Positions 20,501 through 29,094 of a stretch of DNA of 64,000 nucleotides are shown in pieces (position 1 is the stretch's first letter; the number at the start of each line of letters is the position of its first letter). The translations under genes and the position numbers were made by a program. The DNA is from Comamonas sp. KCTC 72670. GTDB taxonomy: Bacteria; Myxococcota; Myxococcia; Myxococcales; Myxococcaceae. The notes beneath the pieces are model-generated. The model saw nothing but the letters and a program-made list of their open reading frames with translations, ran no database searches and was not told where the DNA came from. The DNA is taken from contig BNCN01000014.1 in NCBI GenBank assembly GCA_014656495.1, positions 166,362 through 230,361 of the forward strand. Direction: 5' to 3'.

Positions 20501-23348
20501 CGTGCGCTCCGGCGGCGCGCAGACGGACCTGGAGCTGGAGGGCGAGGGCCGCTACTACTGGTGGGGCGAGGGCTCGCGCGTGGACCAGACGCCGCGCCCG
20601 CTCAAGCCCACCTCGCTGAGCCTGGTGCTGCCGGCGAAGGCGCGCGTGGGGCAGGCCATCACGGTGAAGGTGAAGGCGCCCTACAAGGGCCGCATGCTCT
20701 TCACGGCGGAGACGGACCGCGTGCTCGCGTCCCACTGGGTGGCGGTGGAGCCCGGCGAGGCGACGTGGACCTTCACGCCGTCCGCCTTCGCGCCCAACGT
20801 CTACATCAGCACGTTCCTGGTGAAGGACCCCCATCTGGAGTCCGCGCAGGCCTTCATGCCGGACCGCGCCTTCGGCGTGGGCAGCGTGACGCTGGAGCCG
20901 GTGGAGTACACGCAGACGGTGACGATGAACGTCCCCAAGGAGGTGCGCTCCAACGACACCGTCACGGTGGAGCTGGAGCTGGGCGCGCAGGAGGGCCCCA
21001 CCTTCGCCACGGTGGCGGTGGTAGACGAGGGCATCCTCTCCCTCACGCGCTTCCAGAGCCCCGACCCGCAGAAGCAGCTCTTCACCAAGCGGGCGCTGGG
21101 CGTGGAGACCTACGAGACGCTGGGCTGGACGCTGCTGGTTCCGCCGGGCGGCGCGTCCCGCTCCACGGGCGGTGACGGCGAGGGCGGCGCCGCCGGGCGG
21201 GTGCAGCCCGTCAAGCCGGTGGCGCTGTGGAGCGGCCTGCTGCCGGTGCCCTCGAACGGGAAGCTGCGTGTGCCCTTCAAGCTGCCGCAGTACCGCGGCG
21301 CCGTGCGGGTGATGGCGGTGACGGCCGGCCCGCAGCGCATTGGCCGCGCCAGCGCGCAGGTGGTGGTGCGCGACCCGCTGGTGCTCCAGACGACGCTGCC
21401 GCGCTTCCTCACGCAGAACGACGAAATCCAGGTGCCCGTCTTCGTCACCAACCTGTCCGGCAAGGCGCAGGACGTGAAGGTGACGCTCACCGCCGAGTCG
21501 CTGCCGGTGCCGGGGCTGGTGATGCCGGCCACGGCCACCTCGCCCCTGCAGCTCCTGGGCAAGAGCGAGGGCCAGGCGCGGGTGGAGGACACGAAGTCCC
21601 ACACCTTCGTCTTCCAGGCCCGCGCGGTGCAGGCGGTGGGCGCGGCGCGGCTGAAGGTGACGGTGGAGGGCGGCGGCTACACCTCGCACGAGTCGCTGGA
21701 CGTGCCGCTGTCGCCCGCGGGCCCGCGGGAGCGGCGGGTGCAGCAAATCGAGCTGGCGCAGGGGACGACGGACGTGTCGCAGTACCTCAAGGGCTGGGTG
21801 CCCACGACGGAGCGCTCCACGCTGTGGGTGACGGCCAACCCGTACGCGCGCTCGCTCCAGCACCTCTCGTACCTGGTGCGCTACCCCTACGGCTGCGTGG
21901 AGCAGACCACGTCCTCCACCCGGCCGCTGCTGTACGTGTCCGAGCTGGTGAACGACGTGGACCCCACGCTGACGAAGGGCGCCTCCGTCAGCGACATGGT
22001 GCTGGCGGGCATCAACCGCGTGTTGTCCATGCAGACGGCGTCCGGCGGCTTCGGCTACTGGCCCGGCGCCACCGAGCCGGTGGGCTGGGGCTCGGCCTAC
22101 GCCACGCACATGCTGCTGGACGCGCAGAAGCTGAAGTACCCCGTGCCGCAGGACCGGCTGAACGACGCGCTGACGTGGATGTCCAACGAGGTGAACCGGC
22201 TGGAGAAGCGCGAGGGCCGCGGCGACAGCCACCTGGAGGGCTCCGAGCCCTACATGCACTACGTCCTCTCCGTGGCGGGCAAGGGCCGCAAGGCGCGCAT
22301 CCAGAAGATGGTGGACGCGCTGGCGGAGTCCGCGAAGAAGGCGCCGCTGTCCGGCGAGCAGCTGGAGCAGGACTACATGCTCAAGGCCGCGCTGTGGCTG
22401 TCGGGAGACCGCCGCTATGAGAAGGAGCTGCGCAACCCGGACCTGTCCCCCGTCACCGACGAGCGGCGCAATGACTGGTCCTTCTACTCGGACCGCCGCC
22501 GCCGGGGCTTCATGCTGAGCACCTTCGAGGACCTGTTCGGCAAGGACGCCGCGGGCGAGCCGCTGGCGCGGATGGTGGCCGAGTCGCTCCAGGCGCACCG
22601 CAGCGACTGGTACACCACGCAGGAGCTGGTCTGGGGCATCACCGGCCTGGGCAAGCGCATCCAGGGCGCGGCCACCACCTTCGCCGCGCCGGTGCTGATG
22701 GCGGACGGCAAGGCGGTGACGCCGGTGCAGGACAAGGGGACGCGGACCTCCGACAGGACGTGGGCCGTGGCCCGGGCCAGCGAGCGGCAGGGGCTCCAGT
22801 TGGAGGTGAAGTCCAAGGACGAGGGCACGCTGTACCTCATCCTCAGCAGCGAGGGCGTGCGCTCGGATGGCAAGCCGCGCGTGGGCGGCGAGGGCCTGGC
22901 GCTCTCGCGCACCTGGCGCAAGGCGGACGGCACGGCGCTGGCCATGGGCTCGGCCCCGGTGGCGCTGGCCGACCTCGTGTACGTGGAGCTGGCCATCCAG
23001 AACACCACGGCCGAGCGCGTGCAGAACATCGCGTTGGTGGACCGGCTGCCGGCGGGTTGGGAAATCGAGAACGCGCGGCTGGGCCGTGGCGGCTCGGTGG
23101 ACTGGGCGGCGCCGGACACGCTGTGGTCCGCCGACTACGTGAACATCCGGGATGACCGGATGGAGGTCTTCGGCAGCCTGGGGCCTCGCGAGACGAAGAA
23201 GGTCATCTACGCGGTGCGCGCGGTGACGGCGGGGGCCTTCACCCTGCCGTCGGCGGAGGCGGAGGCCATGTATGACCCGCGGCTGTGGGCGCGGGAGGCG
23301 GGCCAGTCCATCCAGGTCTCCGGGCCTTGGAAGGACAACCTGCTGTAG
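17592..23348 (+). CDS. Bacterial alpha-2-macroglobulin lipoprotein
   Basis: 1918 residues. ATG at 17592 follows GGAGGA and gives a lipoprotein signal with lipobox LAGC (Cys33). The body shows repeated macroglobulin beta-sandwich domains (IWSDRGVYRPGDTAHIAAVL in MG3/4; DVAWYHVSVEEFVPERMKV). A thioester domain follows with YGCVEQTTSS, Cys about 1435 and Gln 1438, so the thioester trap is intact. The size fits YfhM-type bacterial A2Ms. These periplasmic anchored proteins trap attacking proteases. A pbpC gene lies 740 bp downstream, the partner normally found next to bacterial A2M genes and thought to repair the breached wall. Confidence 0.95.
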   Translation: MGSQSVVTQQPPWAKRSGWLLAALLVGTTLAGCKKEEAPSAEPSSTQPQPPATQSPSAAPDAATTASAEAPRPVSPETLTPVIRAVSTGDTLPDRVVIEFPRDVRPDNELVTPDTSVTFSPSVPGSFAWTSASTLTFTPADSGFAFDTKYTVTVGAVGLSSGLVKPPVEGAWSHAFSTPPFQFVRLVPRQLDVVKGRVEVEAVFSGPVDIAAVRSRSAFRVGSQAVGDVKWRTVVPSRNVVAAQLTSPLLKQGRTVDFSLQAGLPAASQAKTVAPAARSAFEVRPGKRIDITRVSVEQGNTGFYLEVSCRDVDGAEPPTPRETDGYDPYYWDHRNRGCSLDEGIAAEAIHLSPAVKVSVAPSRRGFRIFGDFKRGSYTLRIDAGTASVGGGMLLATFEEAVAVPARSPQLSFATTGRYLPRSAWRNLPLQHLNLDSAELTVRNVPPENLVFWMSDDYRERADERTSNVVAKQKLALKAPADTLTTTYVDVATLVPGNIRGLVEITAKQGRYEAASRILLTNLSLVAKRGGPAPGSSDAGEVWVWALGIENTEPLSGVEVTLVKKSGEAVSRCTTVAAEGCVLKVPAPGVDDSQPFALIARDGGELTYLKYSELKTEIANSDVQGEPYRSEKAYRAAIWSDRGVYRPGDTAHIAAVLRGQDDKAPPSGMPVELRVVDPRERELKKVSLKTNAAGVVSLDLPFDSFQDTGTYGVTLKVADRDVAWYHVSVEEFVPERMKVEARTEKSGYLQGEEIPVGVEAAYLFGGSAEGSPVEVACRLVPSSFKPKDNAQYTYGLWRQDGSEPRGVTLGQVKGTLDAKGQALLRCPAQGAMGALKGAAELSALASVFESGSGRSTVNSVKVPVHPETYYVGLQASTGKVKAGKPFTVKGVVVDWDGKLVTASGKAPASVDVEYLRLEEEYGYFYDENEGYERYQRHLRPLREGRSSVAVKDGRFSLDVTPGADAAGYIVRVRSGGAQTDLELEGEGRYYWWGEGSRVDQTPRPLKPTSLSLVLPAKARVGQAITVKVKAPYKGRMLFTAETDRVLASHWVAVEPGEATWTFTPSAFAPNVYISTFLVKDPHLESAQAFMPDRAFGVGSVTLEPVEYTQTVTMNVPKEVRSNDTVTVELELGAQEGPTFATVAVVDEGILSLTRFQSPDPQKQLFTKRALGVETYETLGWTLLVPPGGASRSTGGDGEGGAAGRVQPVKPVALWSGLLPVPSNGKLRVPFKLPQYRGAVRVMAVTAGPQRIGRASAQVVVRDPLVLQTTLPRFLTQNDEIQVPVFVTNLSGKAQDVKVTLTAESLPVPGLVMPATATSPLQLLGKSEGQARVEDTKSHTFVFQARAVQAVGAARLKVTVEGGGYTSHESLDVPLSPAGPRERRVQQIELAQGTTDVSQYLKGWVPTTERSTLWVTANPYARSLQHLSYLVRYPYGCVEQTTSSTRPLLYVSELVNDVDPTLTKGASVSDMVLAGINRVLSMQTASGGFGYWPGATEPVGWGSAYATHMLLDAQKLKYPVPQDRLNDALTWMSNEVNRLEKREGRGDSHLEGSEPYMHYVLSVAGKGRKARIQKMVDALAESAKKAPLSGEQLEQDYMLKAALWLSGDRRYEKELRNPDLSPVTDERRNDWSFYSDRRRRGFMLSTFEDLFGKDAAGEPLARMVAESLQAHRSDWYTTQELVWGITGLGKRIQGAATTFAAPVLMADGKAVTPVQDKGTRTSDRTWAVARASERQGLQLEVKSKDEGTLYLILSSEGVRSDGKPRVGGEGLALSRTWRKADGTALAMGSAPVALADLVYVELAIQNTTAERVQNIALVDRLPAGWEIENARLGRGGSVDWAAPDTLWSADYVNIRDDRMEVFGSLGPRETKKVIYAVRAVTAGAFTLPSAEAEAMYDPRLWAREAGQSIQVSGPWKDNLL

Positions 23349-23357
23349 CGCACGCGG

Positions 23358-23386
23358 GGGAGACGCTCCTTACGCGAGCGTCTCCC
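23358..23386. terminator. Bidirectional terminator hairpin between A2M and PLD genes
   Basis: A perfect 11-bp inverted repeat, arms 23358-23368 and 23376-23386 with a 7-nt loop, sits between the two converging genes and covers the last codons of the PLD gene. No long U tract. Confidence 0.6.
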
Positions 23387-24053
23387 ACAGCGCGTCGAAC
23401 GCGCGGCTGAAGGGCTGCACCAGCCGCGCGTCGTCGGACACGAGGATGTTCTCGTGGTTGTGCGTGGCCGCCGAGCGCGTCCAGTTGTAGCTGCCCGTCA
23501 CCAGCCGCAGCCGGTCGAACACGGCGAACTTGTGGTGCATGTGGGCGGACGTCCGGTCCAGGCGGACGGGGATTCCGGCGTCGCCCAGCCGCTCCATGTC
23601 GGAGCCAGGGTCCATGGCCTTTCCATCGTCACTCACGATTCGCATCCGCACGCCGCGCCGGTGCGCGTCCAGCAGCGCGCGGGTGATGCGGTCATCCGTC
23701 ACCGTGAAGACGCACACGTCGATGGCGCCGCGCGCCGTCTGGATTTGCTGGACGATGGCGTTGAGCGGGCCCTCTCCCGGCGAGAAGTGCGCCTCCATGC
23801 GCGAGGTCTCCACGGGCTCGGGCGCGTGCAGCGCCTGCACCGTCTCCTCCAGCCAGGAGATGACCTCCCGGGAGCGGGCGTCCTTCATCGACGCGCGCGC
23901 CAGGGCGAAGGCGCGGGAGCGGAAGAGGGTGAGCAGGGCCTCGCCCGCCCGCCGCTCCGCCAGCACGGCCTGCAGCGCCTGCCGCTCGGTGGGGGTGAGC
24001 CGCCGGTCGTCGAGGATGGACGTCAGGATGGCGTCGATTTCAATCGCATTCAT
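23370..24053 (-). CDS. PLD-family nuclease/hydrolase, single HKD motif
   Basis: 227 residues if started at the ATG at 24053 (MNAIEID); in-frame ATG at 24065 and GTG at 24080 are alternatives with no better ribosome binding site. A helical N-terminal third is followed by a phospholipase D domain: HHKFAVFD (HxKxxxxD) around residue 170, then GSYNWT and HNHENILV. One HKD per chain means it must act as a dimer, like Nuc or PLD6/Zucchini-type enzymes that cut nucleic acid or cardiolipin. It has no signal peptide. It splits the A2M and PBP1C genes on the opposite strand and is nearly head-to-head with pbpC (33 bp). Confidence 0.8.
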   Translation of the reverse strand: MNAIEIDAILTSILDDRRLTPTERQALQAVLAERRAGEALLTLFRSRAFALARASMKDARSREVISWLEETVQALHAPEPVETSRMEAHFSPGEGPLNAIVQQIQTARGAIDVCVFTVTDDRITRALLDAHRRGVRMRIVSDDGKAMDPGSDMERLGDAGIPVRLDRTSAHMHHKFAVFDRLRLVTGSYNWTRSAATHNHENILVSDDARLVQPFSRAFDALWETLA

Positions 24054-24086
24054 CACGCGTAACATACGCCAGGGATTCACCGCCTC

Positions 24087-26462
24087 ATGAGCCGTGCTCG
24101 TCGAATCAAGCGGACGCTGTCACGCGTCATCCTCGCGGGCGCCGTGCTCCTGGCGGCGGTGTGGGTGGCTGCCTGGCGCCTGCCGCTGCCCGAGCGCCTG
24201 TCCGCGCCCGCCTCGGTGGTGATGGAGTACCGGGACGGCACGCCCGCCCACGTCTTCCTCGCCCCGGACGAGCGCTGGCGCATCCCCACGCGGTTGGAGC
24301 GGGTGGACCCGGACTACATCCAGGCCCTGCTGGCGCTGGAGGACAAGCGCTTCTTCCACCACCCCGGCGTGGACCCGGTCGCGGTGCTGCGCGCCGCCGC
24401 ACGCAACGCGGTGACCGGGCGGCGGACGTCGGGCGCCTCCACCCTGACGATGCAACTGGTGCGCGTGCTGGAGCCCCGGCCCCGCACCTTCACGTCGAAG
24501 GTCATCGAGTCCTTCCGGGCGGTGCAGCTCGAGGTGCGGCTGACCAAGCGCGAGGTGCTGGCGGCCTATCTCCAGTTCGTCCCCTACGGGCGCAACGTGG
24601 AGGGCGTGGAGGCGGCCGCGCTGGCGTACTTCGGTCACACGGCGGCGCACCTGAGCCCGGCGGAGATCGCCACGTTGCTGGCGGTGCCGCAGAACCCGAA
24701 CCGGCGCTTCCCCACGGCGCAGAACCTGGCGCGGCTGAAGGCGGCGCGGGACGGCGTGGCGCGCCGGCTGCTGGACGCCGAGGCGCTTCCCCGGGGGACG
24801 GATGACGCCCGCGTGTCTCCTGAAACGGTGCTGCGTGAGGTGCACGCGACGCCCGTGCCCCAGGACTTGACGCCCTTTCCCCGCGAGGCGCCGCACGTGG
24901 CGGTGTGGCTGCGCGCCCAGCGGCCGGAGCAGACCCGGTTGCACACCACGCTGGATGTGGGCACCCAGCGGATGGTGGAGCGGCTGATGCGCGACGCGGC
25001 CGTGGGGCTGGCGCAGCGGGGCATCCACAACGGCACGGCGGTGGTGGTGGACCGCCAGCAGGCGGAGGTGCTCGCGCTGGTGGGCAACTTCGACTTCTTC
25101 GACACGAAGCACGGCGGGCAGATCGCCGGCTTCGCCACGCCGCGCTCGCCGGGCTCGGCGCTCAAGCCGTTGCTGTATGCCATGGGCATCGACCTGGGGA
25201 TGGTGGTGCCGGAGCAGCTGGTGGCGGACGTGCCCACGGCCTATGGCGGCTACGCGCCGCGCAACTTCGACGGCCGCTTCCAGGGACTGGTGCGGCTGGA
25301 GTACGCGCTGTCGCAGTCCCTCAACATGCCCTTCGTGCGGCTGCTGGAGCGCGTGGGGGTGGAGCGCTTCCTGGGCGCCCTGCGCGCGGCGGGGGTCACC
25401 AGTCTGGTCCAGGCGCCGGGCTACTACGGCCTGTCCGCGGCGGTGGGCGGCATCGAGATGACGCCGCTGGAGCTGGCCGGCGTGTACGTGGCGCTGGCGG
25501 GGGATGGGCATGCGCCCGCGCTGCGCCTCCTCATGGGGGAGCCTCCGGCGGGAGCGCCCGCAGAGGTGCTGTCCCCGGGCGCGGCGTGGCTGACGCGCCG
25601 CGCGCTGGCCCTGCGAGATCGGCCGGACTTCCCGGAGCGGCGGCGGCTCACGGGCATGCCCGCGCGCGTGCACTGGAAGACGGGGACGAGCTTCGGGCAC
25701 CGGGACGCGTGGGCGGCGGGCTCGGGCCCCCGTCACACGGCGGTTGTCTGGCTGGGGAACTTCGACCACACGCCCAGCGTGCACCTGGTGGGCGCGGACG
25801 CCGCGGGGCCCGTGCTGTTCGACATCCTGGAGGGCGTGGGCCCGCGCGGCCTGGCGCAGCAGGAGGACGAGCGCCTGCATCCGCCGGAGGACCTCGCGCA
25901 CGTGGAGGTCTGCGCCTATTCGGGGCACCTGCCGACGGATGCGTGCGTGCAGCGCAAGCACGTGTACGCGCGGCGCTCGGCGGTGCCCACGGCGCGGTGT
26001 CCCTACCACCAGCACGTGGAGGTGGAAGTGGCCTCCGGACTCTCGGTGGGGCCCATGTGCAGGGAAGGGCGGAAGACGGAGACGCGGGTGTACGTGTCCT
26101 GGCCGGCGACGATTCGCCGCTGGCTGGAGGACCAGCACCGGCGCCTGCCCGAGCCGCCCGCCGCGGCGCCGGGCTGCGAGCCGGGTGGGGCGCGCGCCGC
26201 GCCCTCCATCGTGTCTCCAGCGCCAGGGCAGGTGGCCATCCTGATTCCCGGCGTGCCCGCGTCGCAGCAGGAGGTGCCGCTGGAGGCGGAGGCCTCGCAC
26301 GAGCGGGCGTTGACGTGGTTCGTGGACGGCGCGCTGCTGGGGACGGCCCGCGCCGACGAGCGCATGTGGTGGACGCCCTCGGTGGGCACGCACGAGATTC
26401 TCGTGACGGACGACCGGGGCCTGACGGCGAAGCGGACCCTGGTGGTGCGCGTGCGGCAGTAA
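24087..26462 (+). CDS. pbpC: Penicillin-binding protein 1C
   Basis: 791 residues, one N-terminal membrane anchor (VILAGAVLLAAVWVAAW). The glycosyltransferase-51 domain has EDKRFFHHPGVDPVAVLRA, GASTLTMQLVR and REVLAAYLQFVPYGRNVEG. The transpeptidase domain has SxxK (SPGSALKP), SLN and KTGTSFG. A BiPBP_C-type beta domain closes the protein (VGTHEILVTDDRGL), as in PBP1C. It polymerises and, in principle, cross-links peptidoglycan in the periplasm. Its link with the alpha-2-macroglobulin upstream is the conserved pairing of these two families. Confidence 0.95.
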   Translation: MSRARRIKRTLSRVILAGAVLLAAVWVAAWRLPLPERLSAPASVVMEYRDGTPAHVFLAPDERWRIPTRLERVDPDYIQALLALEDKRFFHHPGVDPVAVLRAAARNAVTGRRTSGASTLTMQLVRVLEPRPRTFTSKVIESFRAVQLEVRLTKREVLAAYLQFVPYGRNVEGVEAAALAYFGHTAAHLSPAEIATLLAVPQNPNRRFPTAQNLARLKAARDGVARRLLDAEALPRGTDDARVSPETVLREVHATPVPQDLTPFPREAPHVAVWLRAQRPEQTRLHTTLDVGTQRMVERLMRDAAVGLAQRGIHNGTAVVVDRQQAEVLALVGNFDFFDTKHGGQIAGFATPRSPGSALKPLLYAMGIDLGMVVPEQLVADVPTAYGGYAPRNFDGRFQGLVRLEYALSQSLNMPFVRLLERVGVERFLGALRAAGVTSLVQAPGYYGLSAAVGGIEMTPLELAGVYVALAGDGHAPALRLLMGEPPAGAPAEVLSPGAAWLTRRALALRDRPDFPERRRLTGMPARVHWKTGTSFGHRDAWAAGSGPRHTAVVWLGNFDHTPSVHLVGADAAGPVLFDILEGVGPRGLAQQEDERLHPPEDLAHVEVCAYSGHLPTDACVQRKHVYARRSAVPTARCPYHQHVEVEVASGLSVGPMCREGRKTETRVYVSWPATIRRWLEDQHRRLPEPPAAAPGCEPGGARAAPSIVSPAPGQVAILIPGVPASQQEVPLEAEASHERALTWFVDGALLGTARADERMWWTPSVGTHEILVTDDRGLTAKRTLVVRVRQ

Positions 26463-26468
26463 CGTGAG

Positions 26469-26500
26469 ACGCGGCGCCCCTGTTTCCAGGAGCGCCGCGT
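26469..26500. terminator. Terminator hairpin between pbpC and CotH gene
   Basis: Nine-base arms 26469-26477 and 26492-26500 are perfectly complementary, with further pairing inside the 14-nt loop. It serves the two converging genes; no U tract is evident. Confidence 0.55.
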
Positions 26501-26522
26501 TCCAATGCGGCGTGCTTCGGTG

Positions 26523-28325
26523 CTAGCGCACCTCCCAGCCGTCCGCGCCGCGCTCGTACCGCTTGCCCGCGCCCAGGTCGCCGTAGAAGAGCAGGTCCTT
26601 CACGCCCACCACGGAGCGCCCGTCGAACAGGCCAATCTCCCCGTTGGCGGGCATCTGGATTCCCAGCTGCGACGCCTGGATGCGCACGCGCTGACCCGGC
26701 GCCACCGTCAGCTCCGGCAGCACGGCGCCAATGGGCGCACGCACCTGCGTGTGGAGGTGGCCAGGGCTCTGCGCCAGGCTGATGCGCAGCTGCGTGGTCA
26801 GCACCATGCCCCGCAGGGAGATGGGCGCGGAGGTGCGGTTGCCCACCTCCACCCAGCCCTCGCGCGGGTGGACGGCCTCGAACACCAGCGTGGGCCGCTG
26901 CTGCGCGTGGCGCTCCAGCTCCCGGAGGATGAATGCGCGGCGCTCGCGCACGTACCGCTTCAGGTAGGCCCGGCCCGCGGTGAAGCGGCCATAGTCCATG
27001 AACGGGTCGTCCTTCATGTGCGGGTCGATGAGCGCGTGCAGCGTGTCGATGTGCGCGTCCATGACCTCGCTGACGAAGAGCTCCTCCATCGCCTTGTCCA
27101 GCCGCGCGCCCAGCCGCTCACGCAGCACCGGGTTCATCACCACGCGCGTGGCCAGGTTGGAGAACACCGGCAGGTAGCCCGGGTACGACGCCGTCTCGTG
27201 CTTGCGCTGCTCGTACATCTTCTCCACCCACGCGTCCGTGAGGGTGAAGGAGAACAGCGGGTGGCGCATGTTGCTGGTGCTCTGGCTCATGTCCTCCACG
27301 CTGATGGGGTACCACCAGCGCGAGTCCACGTTGTTGAGGTCCCACGGGACATAGGACCACTTGGCCACCGCGCGGTCGTAGATGAAGTAGCTCTCCGAGT
27401 CCTCCACGTAGTTGTTGGACATCAGCGCATCCATCACCATGGCGCGCAGGTAGTGCTCCAGGTGGAAGCGCTTCTCCATCTCGCTGACGAACTGGGGCTC
27501 GGGCGTGTGGTTGATGGCGCCCACCATCTCCCAGAGCTTGTCGTCCGGCTGGGACTCGTTGGTCTTCTTCGCCCAGTCACCCTGGTAGGGGACCTTCACC
27601 ATCTTGAACTCGCAGTCCTTCCAGCCGCAGCGGTAGATGGTCCCGTCGGTGTCCGGGAAGTTGTGCGCCCGCAGGAAGGCCTTGTTCACCTGCTCGATTT
27701 CCAGGAACACGCCCTGGTACTGGCCGTTGACGTTGAGCCGCACCAGCGTGCCCTTCGACGCGGGCACCCGCATCGCCTCCAGCAGGTCGAAGGCAATCTT
27801 CTCCGCCAGCAGCGTCGCGTCCGCGTACTCGGCCACGAGGTTCAGGGAGGTGCGGCCCTCGAAGCGCACGCCGTCCTCGAACTTCACGTTCCAGCTCTTC
27901 TTCGGGAAGAAGCGCGCGGAGGCGCCGCGCAGGCGGACCTGCACGCGGTACGTCGTCCCGTTCGCCTTGAAGAGGCCGTCCTGCTCGGGCGTCCACGGGT
28001 CCGCCTCGAACAGGCGCATCGTCTCTTCGGGAATGATGAGCTCGTACTGCGGCACCGACGTCGCCACGGCCGGCATCTGGAAGGGCCGCTCCACCTCGGG
28101 CACGGGCGGGGGCGGCTCGGGAGGCGGGTCGACCGGCGGCGGCTGCTCGGGAGGAGGCTCCACGGGCGGCGGCTGCGTCGGTGGCGGCTGCCCGTTGCCG
28201 GGAGGCCCCTGGGGGTCCTCCACGCCGGGAGGGTCCTGGATGGCCGGAGGCCGCTCCACCTGGGTGCCATCGCACGCCCACAGGCTCAGCAGCGGAAGAC
28301 ACAACAGCAGTCGGGAAGGAGTCAT
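26523..28325 (-). CDS. CotH-family lipoprotein
   Basis: 600 residues, ATG at 28325, lipoprotein signal LLSLWAC (Cys18). A ~60-residue Pro/Gly-rich linker (PPVEPPPEQPPPVDP) is followed by a CotH kinase-like domain: VQVRLRGASARFFPKKSWNVK, LNLVAEYADATLLAEKIAFD, GVFLEIEQVNKAFL, and the metal-site region YDRAVAKWSYVPWDLNN. A small C-terminal beta domain (PREGWVEVGNRTSAPISLRG) resembles lamin-tail/LTD modules. CotH proteins are spore-coat kinases in Bacillus. In myxobacteria, which also sporulate, the role and substrate are unknown; the lipid anchor places it at the envelope or surface. Confidence 0.88.
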   Translation of the reverse strand: MTPSRLLLCLPLLSLWACDGTQVERPPAIQDPPGVEDPQGPPGNGQPPPTQPPPVEPPPEQPPPVDPPPEPPPPVPEVERPFQMPAVATSVPQYELIIPEETMRLFEADPWTPEQDGLFKANGTTYRVQVRLRGASARFFPKKSWNVKFEDGVRFEGRTSLNLVAEYADATLLAEKIAFDLLEAMRVPASKGTLVRLNVNGQYQGVFLEIEQVNKAFLRAHNFPDTDGTIYRCGWKDCEFKMVKVPYQGDWAKKTNESQPDDKLWEMVGAINHTPEPQFVSEMEKRFHLEHYLRAMVMDALMSNNYVEDSESYFIYDRAVAKWSYVPWDLNNVDSRWWYPISVEDMSQSTSNMRHPLFSFTLTDAWVEKMYEQRKHETASYPGYLPVFSNLATRVVMNPVLRERLGARLDKAMEELFVSEVMDAHIDTLHALIDPHMKDDPFMDYGRFTAGRAYLKRYVRERRAFILRELERHAQQRPTLVFEAVHPREGWVEVGNRTSAPISLRGMVLTTQLRISLAQSPGHLHTQVRAPIGAVLPELTVAPGQRVRIQASQLGIQMPANGEIGLFDGRSVVGVKDLLFYGDLGAGKRYERGADGWEVR

Positions 28326-28614
28326 CGACCCAGGCCCAGAGCAACGCCTGTGCCCGCTCCGGGGGCCGCCCAATGATGAGGACTGGACGTTCGACGCCGC
28401 CGGTGGGCCGTTGCCGTCGCGTGCAAGGGAAAGGGATTACCCAACCTGGCTGCTCGCCCATCCCTGGAGGGAATGGGACGTGAAGGGGCCCCTGGCGGGG
28501 CAGGCGTCCGGGCGGAGCGGGCCCTCTTTCCCCGCGTGGCCTGTGCACGCCGCGCGGCGGCGGCCCTAGCTTCAAGAGGAGCGCACGCGCCGCGTCAGGG
28601 AGAGAGGACCCCAA
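28326..28614. other. Intergenic region between divergent genes
   Basis: 289 bp with no supportable gene. It must contain promoters for the CotH lipoprotein (minus) and the DUF2892-like gene (plus). No clear -35/-10 or operator was recognised. The stretch at 28430-28460 is AT-richer than its surroundings. Confidence 0.3.
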
Positions 28615-29085
28615 ATGGAATCGTGGAACCAGACGTCGTCCGACACCGTCCGCGCCCATGCGCCGCTGGTCGTCAACCGGCGCATCGACGAGCACGTCGA
28701 GCGCTGCGTCCGGTACATGGCGGAGAAGGGGGACCGCGCGGAGATGTCGCGCTACCTCCAGCGGCTGGAGCGGGAGTGGGACGTCCACCGCGCCGTGGCC
28801 GTGACGACCTCGGCCCTGGGCTTGCTCGGCTTGCTGCTCGGCCGGCGGGATGGCGGGCGCTGGCGCGGGCTGAGCACGGCGGCGGGCGCGCTGATGCTCC
28901 AGCACGGCCTGTCCGGCTTCAGCCCGCTGTCCGAGCTGTTCCGGGCGCTCGGCGTGCGAACGCGCCGGGAAATCGACCTGGAGAAGTTCGCCATCAAGGC
29001 GCTGCGCGGCGACTTCGAGCGCATCCCCAATGAGGGGGGGCCCATGGCCCGGGCCAACGCCGCCCTCGTCGCCGCGCAGTCGTGA
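28615..29085 (+). CDS. DUF2892/YgaP-like membrane-associated protein
   Basis: 156 residues, ATG 6 nt after GAGAGGA. A soluble helical head (VNRRIDEHVERCVRYMAEKG) precedes two weak membrane helices (VAVTTSALGLLGLLLG and STAAGALMLQHGLSGF). The motif SPLSELFRALGVRTRREID matches the post-helix motif of DUF2892/YgaP inner-membrane proteins. No rhodanese domain is present. Function unknown. Confidence 0.6.
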   Translation: MESWNQTSSDTVRAHAPLVVNRRIDEHVERCVRYMAEKGDRAEMSRYLQRLEREWDVHRAVAVTTSALGLLGLLLGRRDGGRWRGLSTAAGALMLQHGLSGFSPLSELFRALGVRTRREIDLEKFAIKALRGDFERIPNEGGPMARANAALVAAQS

Positions 29086-29094
29086 CGTCCCGCC

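Noticed and set aside
17496..22598. A very long antisense frame (about 1700 codons) opposite the alpha-2-macroglobulin gene
   Set aside because: It is Arg/His/Ala-rich with no domain, signal or ribosome binding site, and mirrors a strong known protein. It is a by-product of high-GC codon bias.
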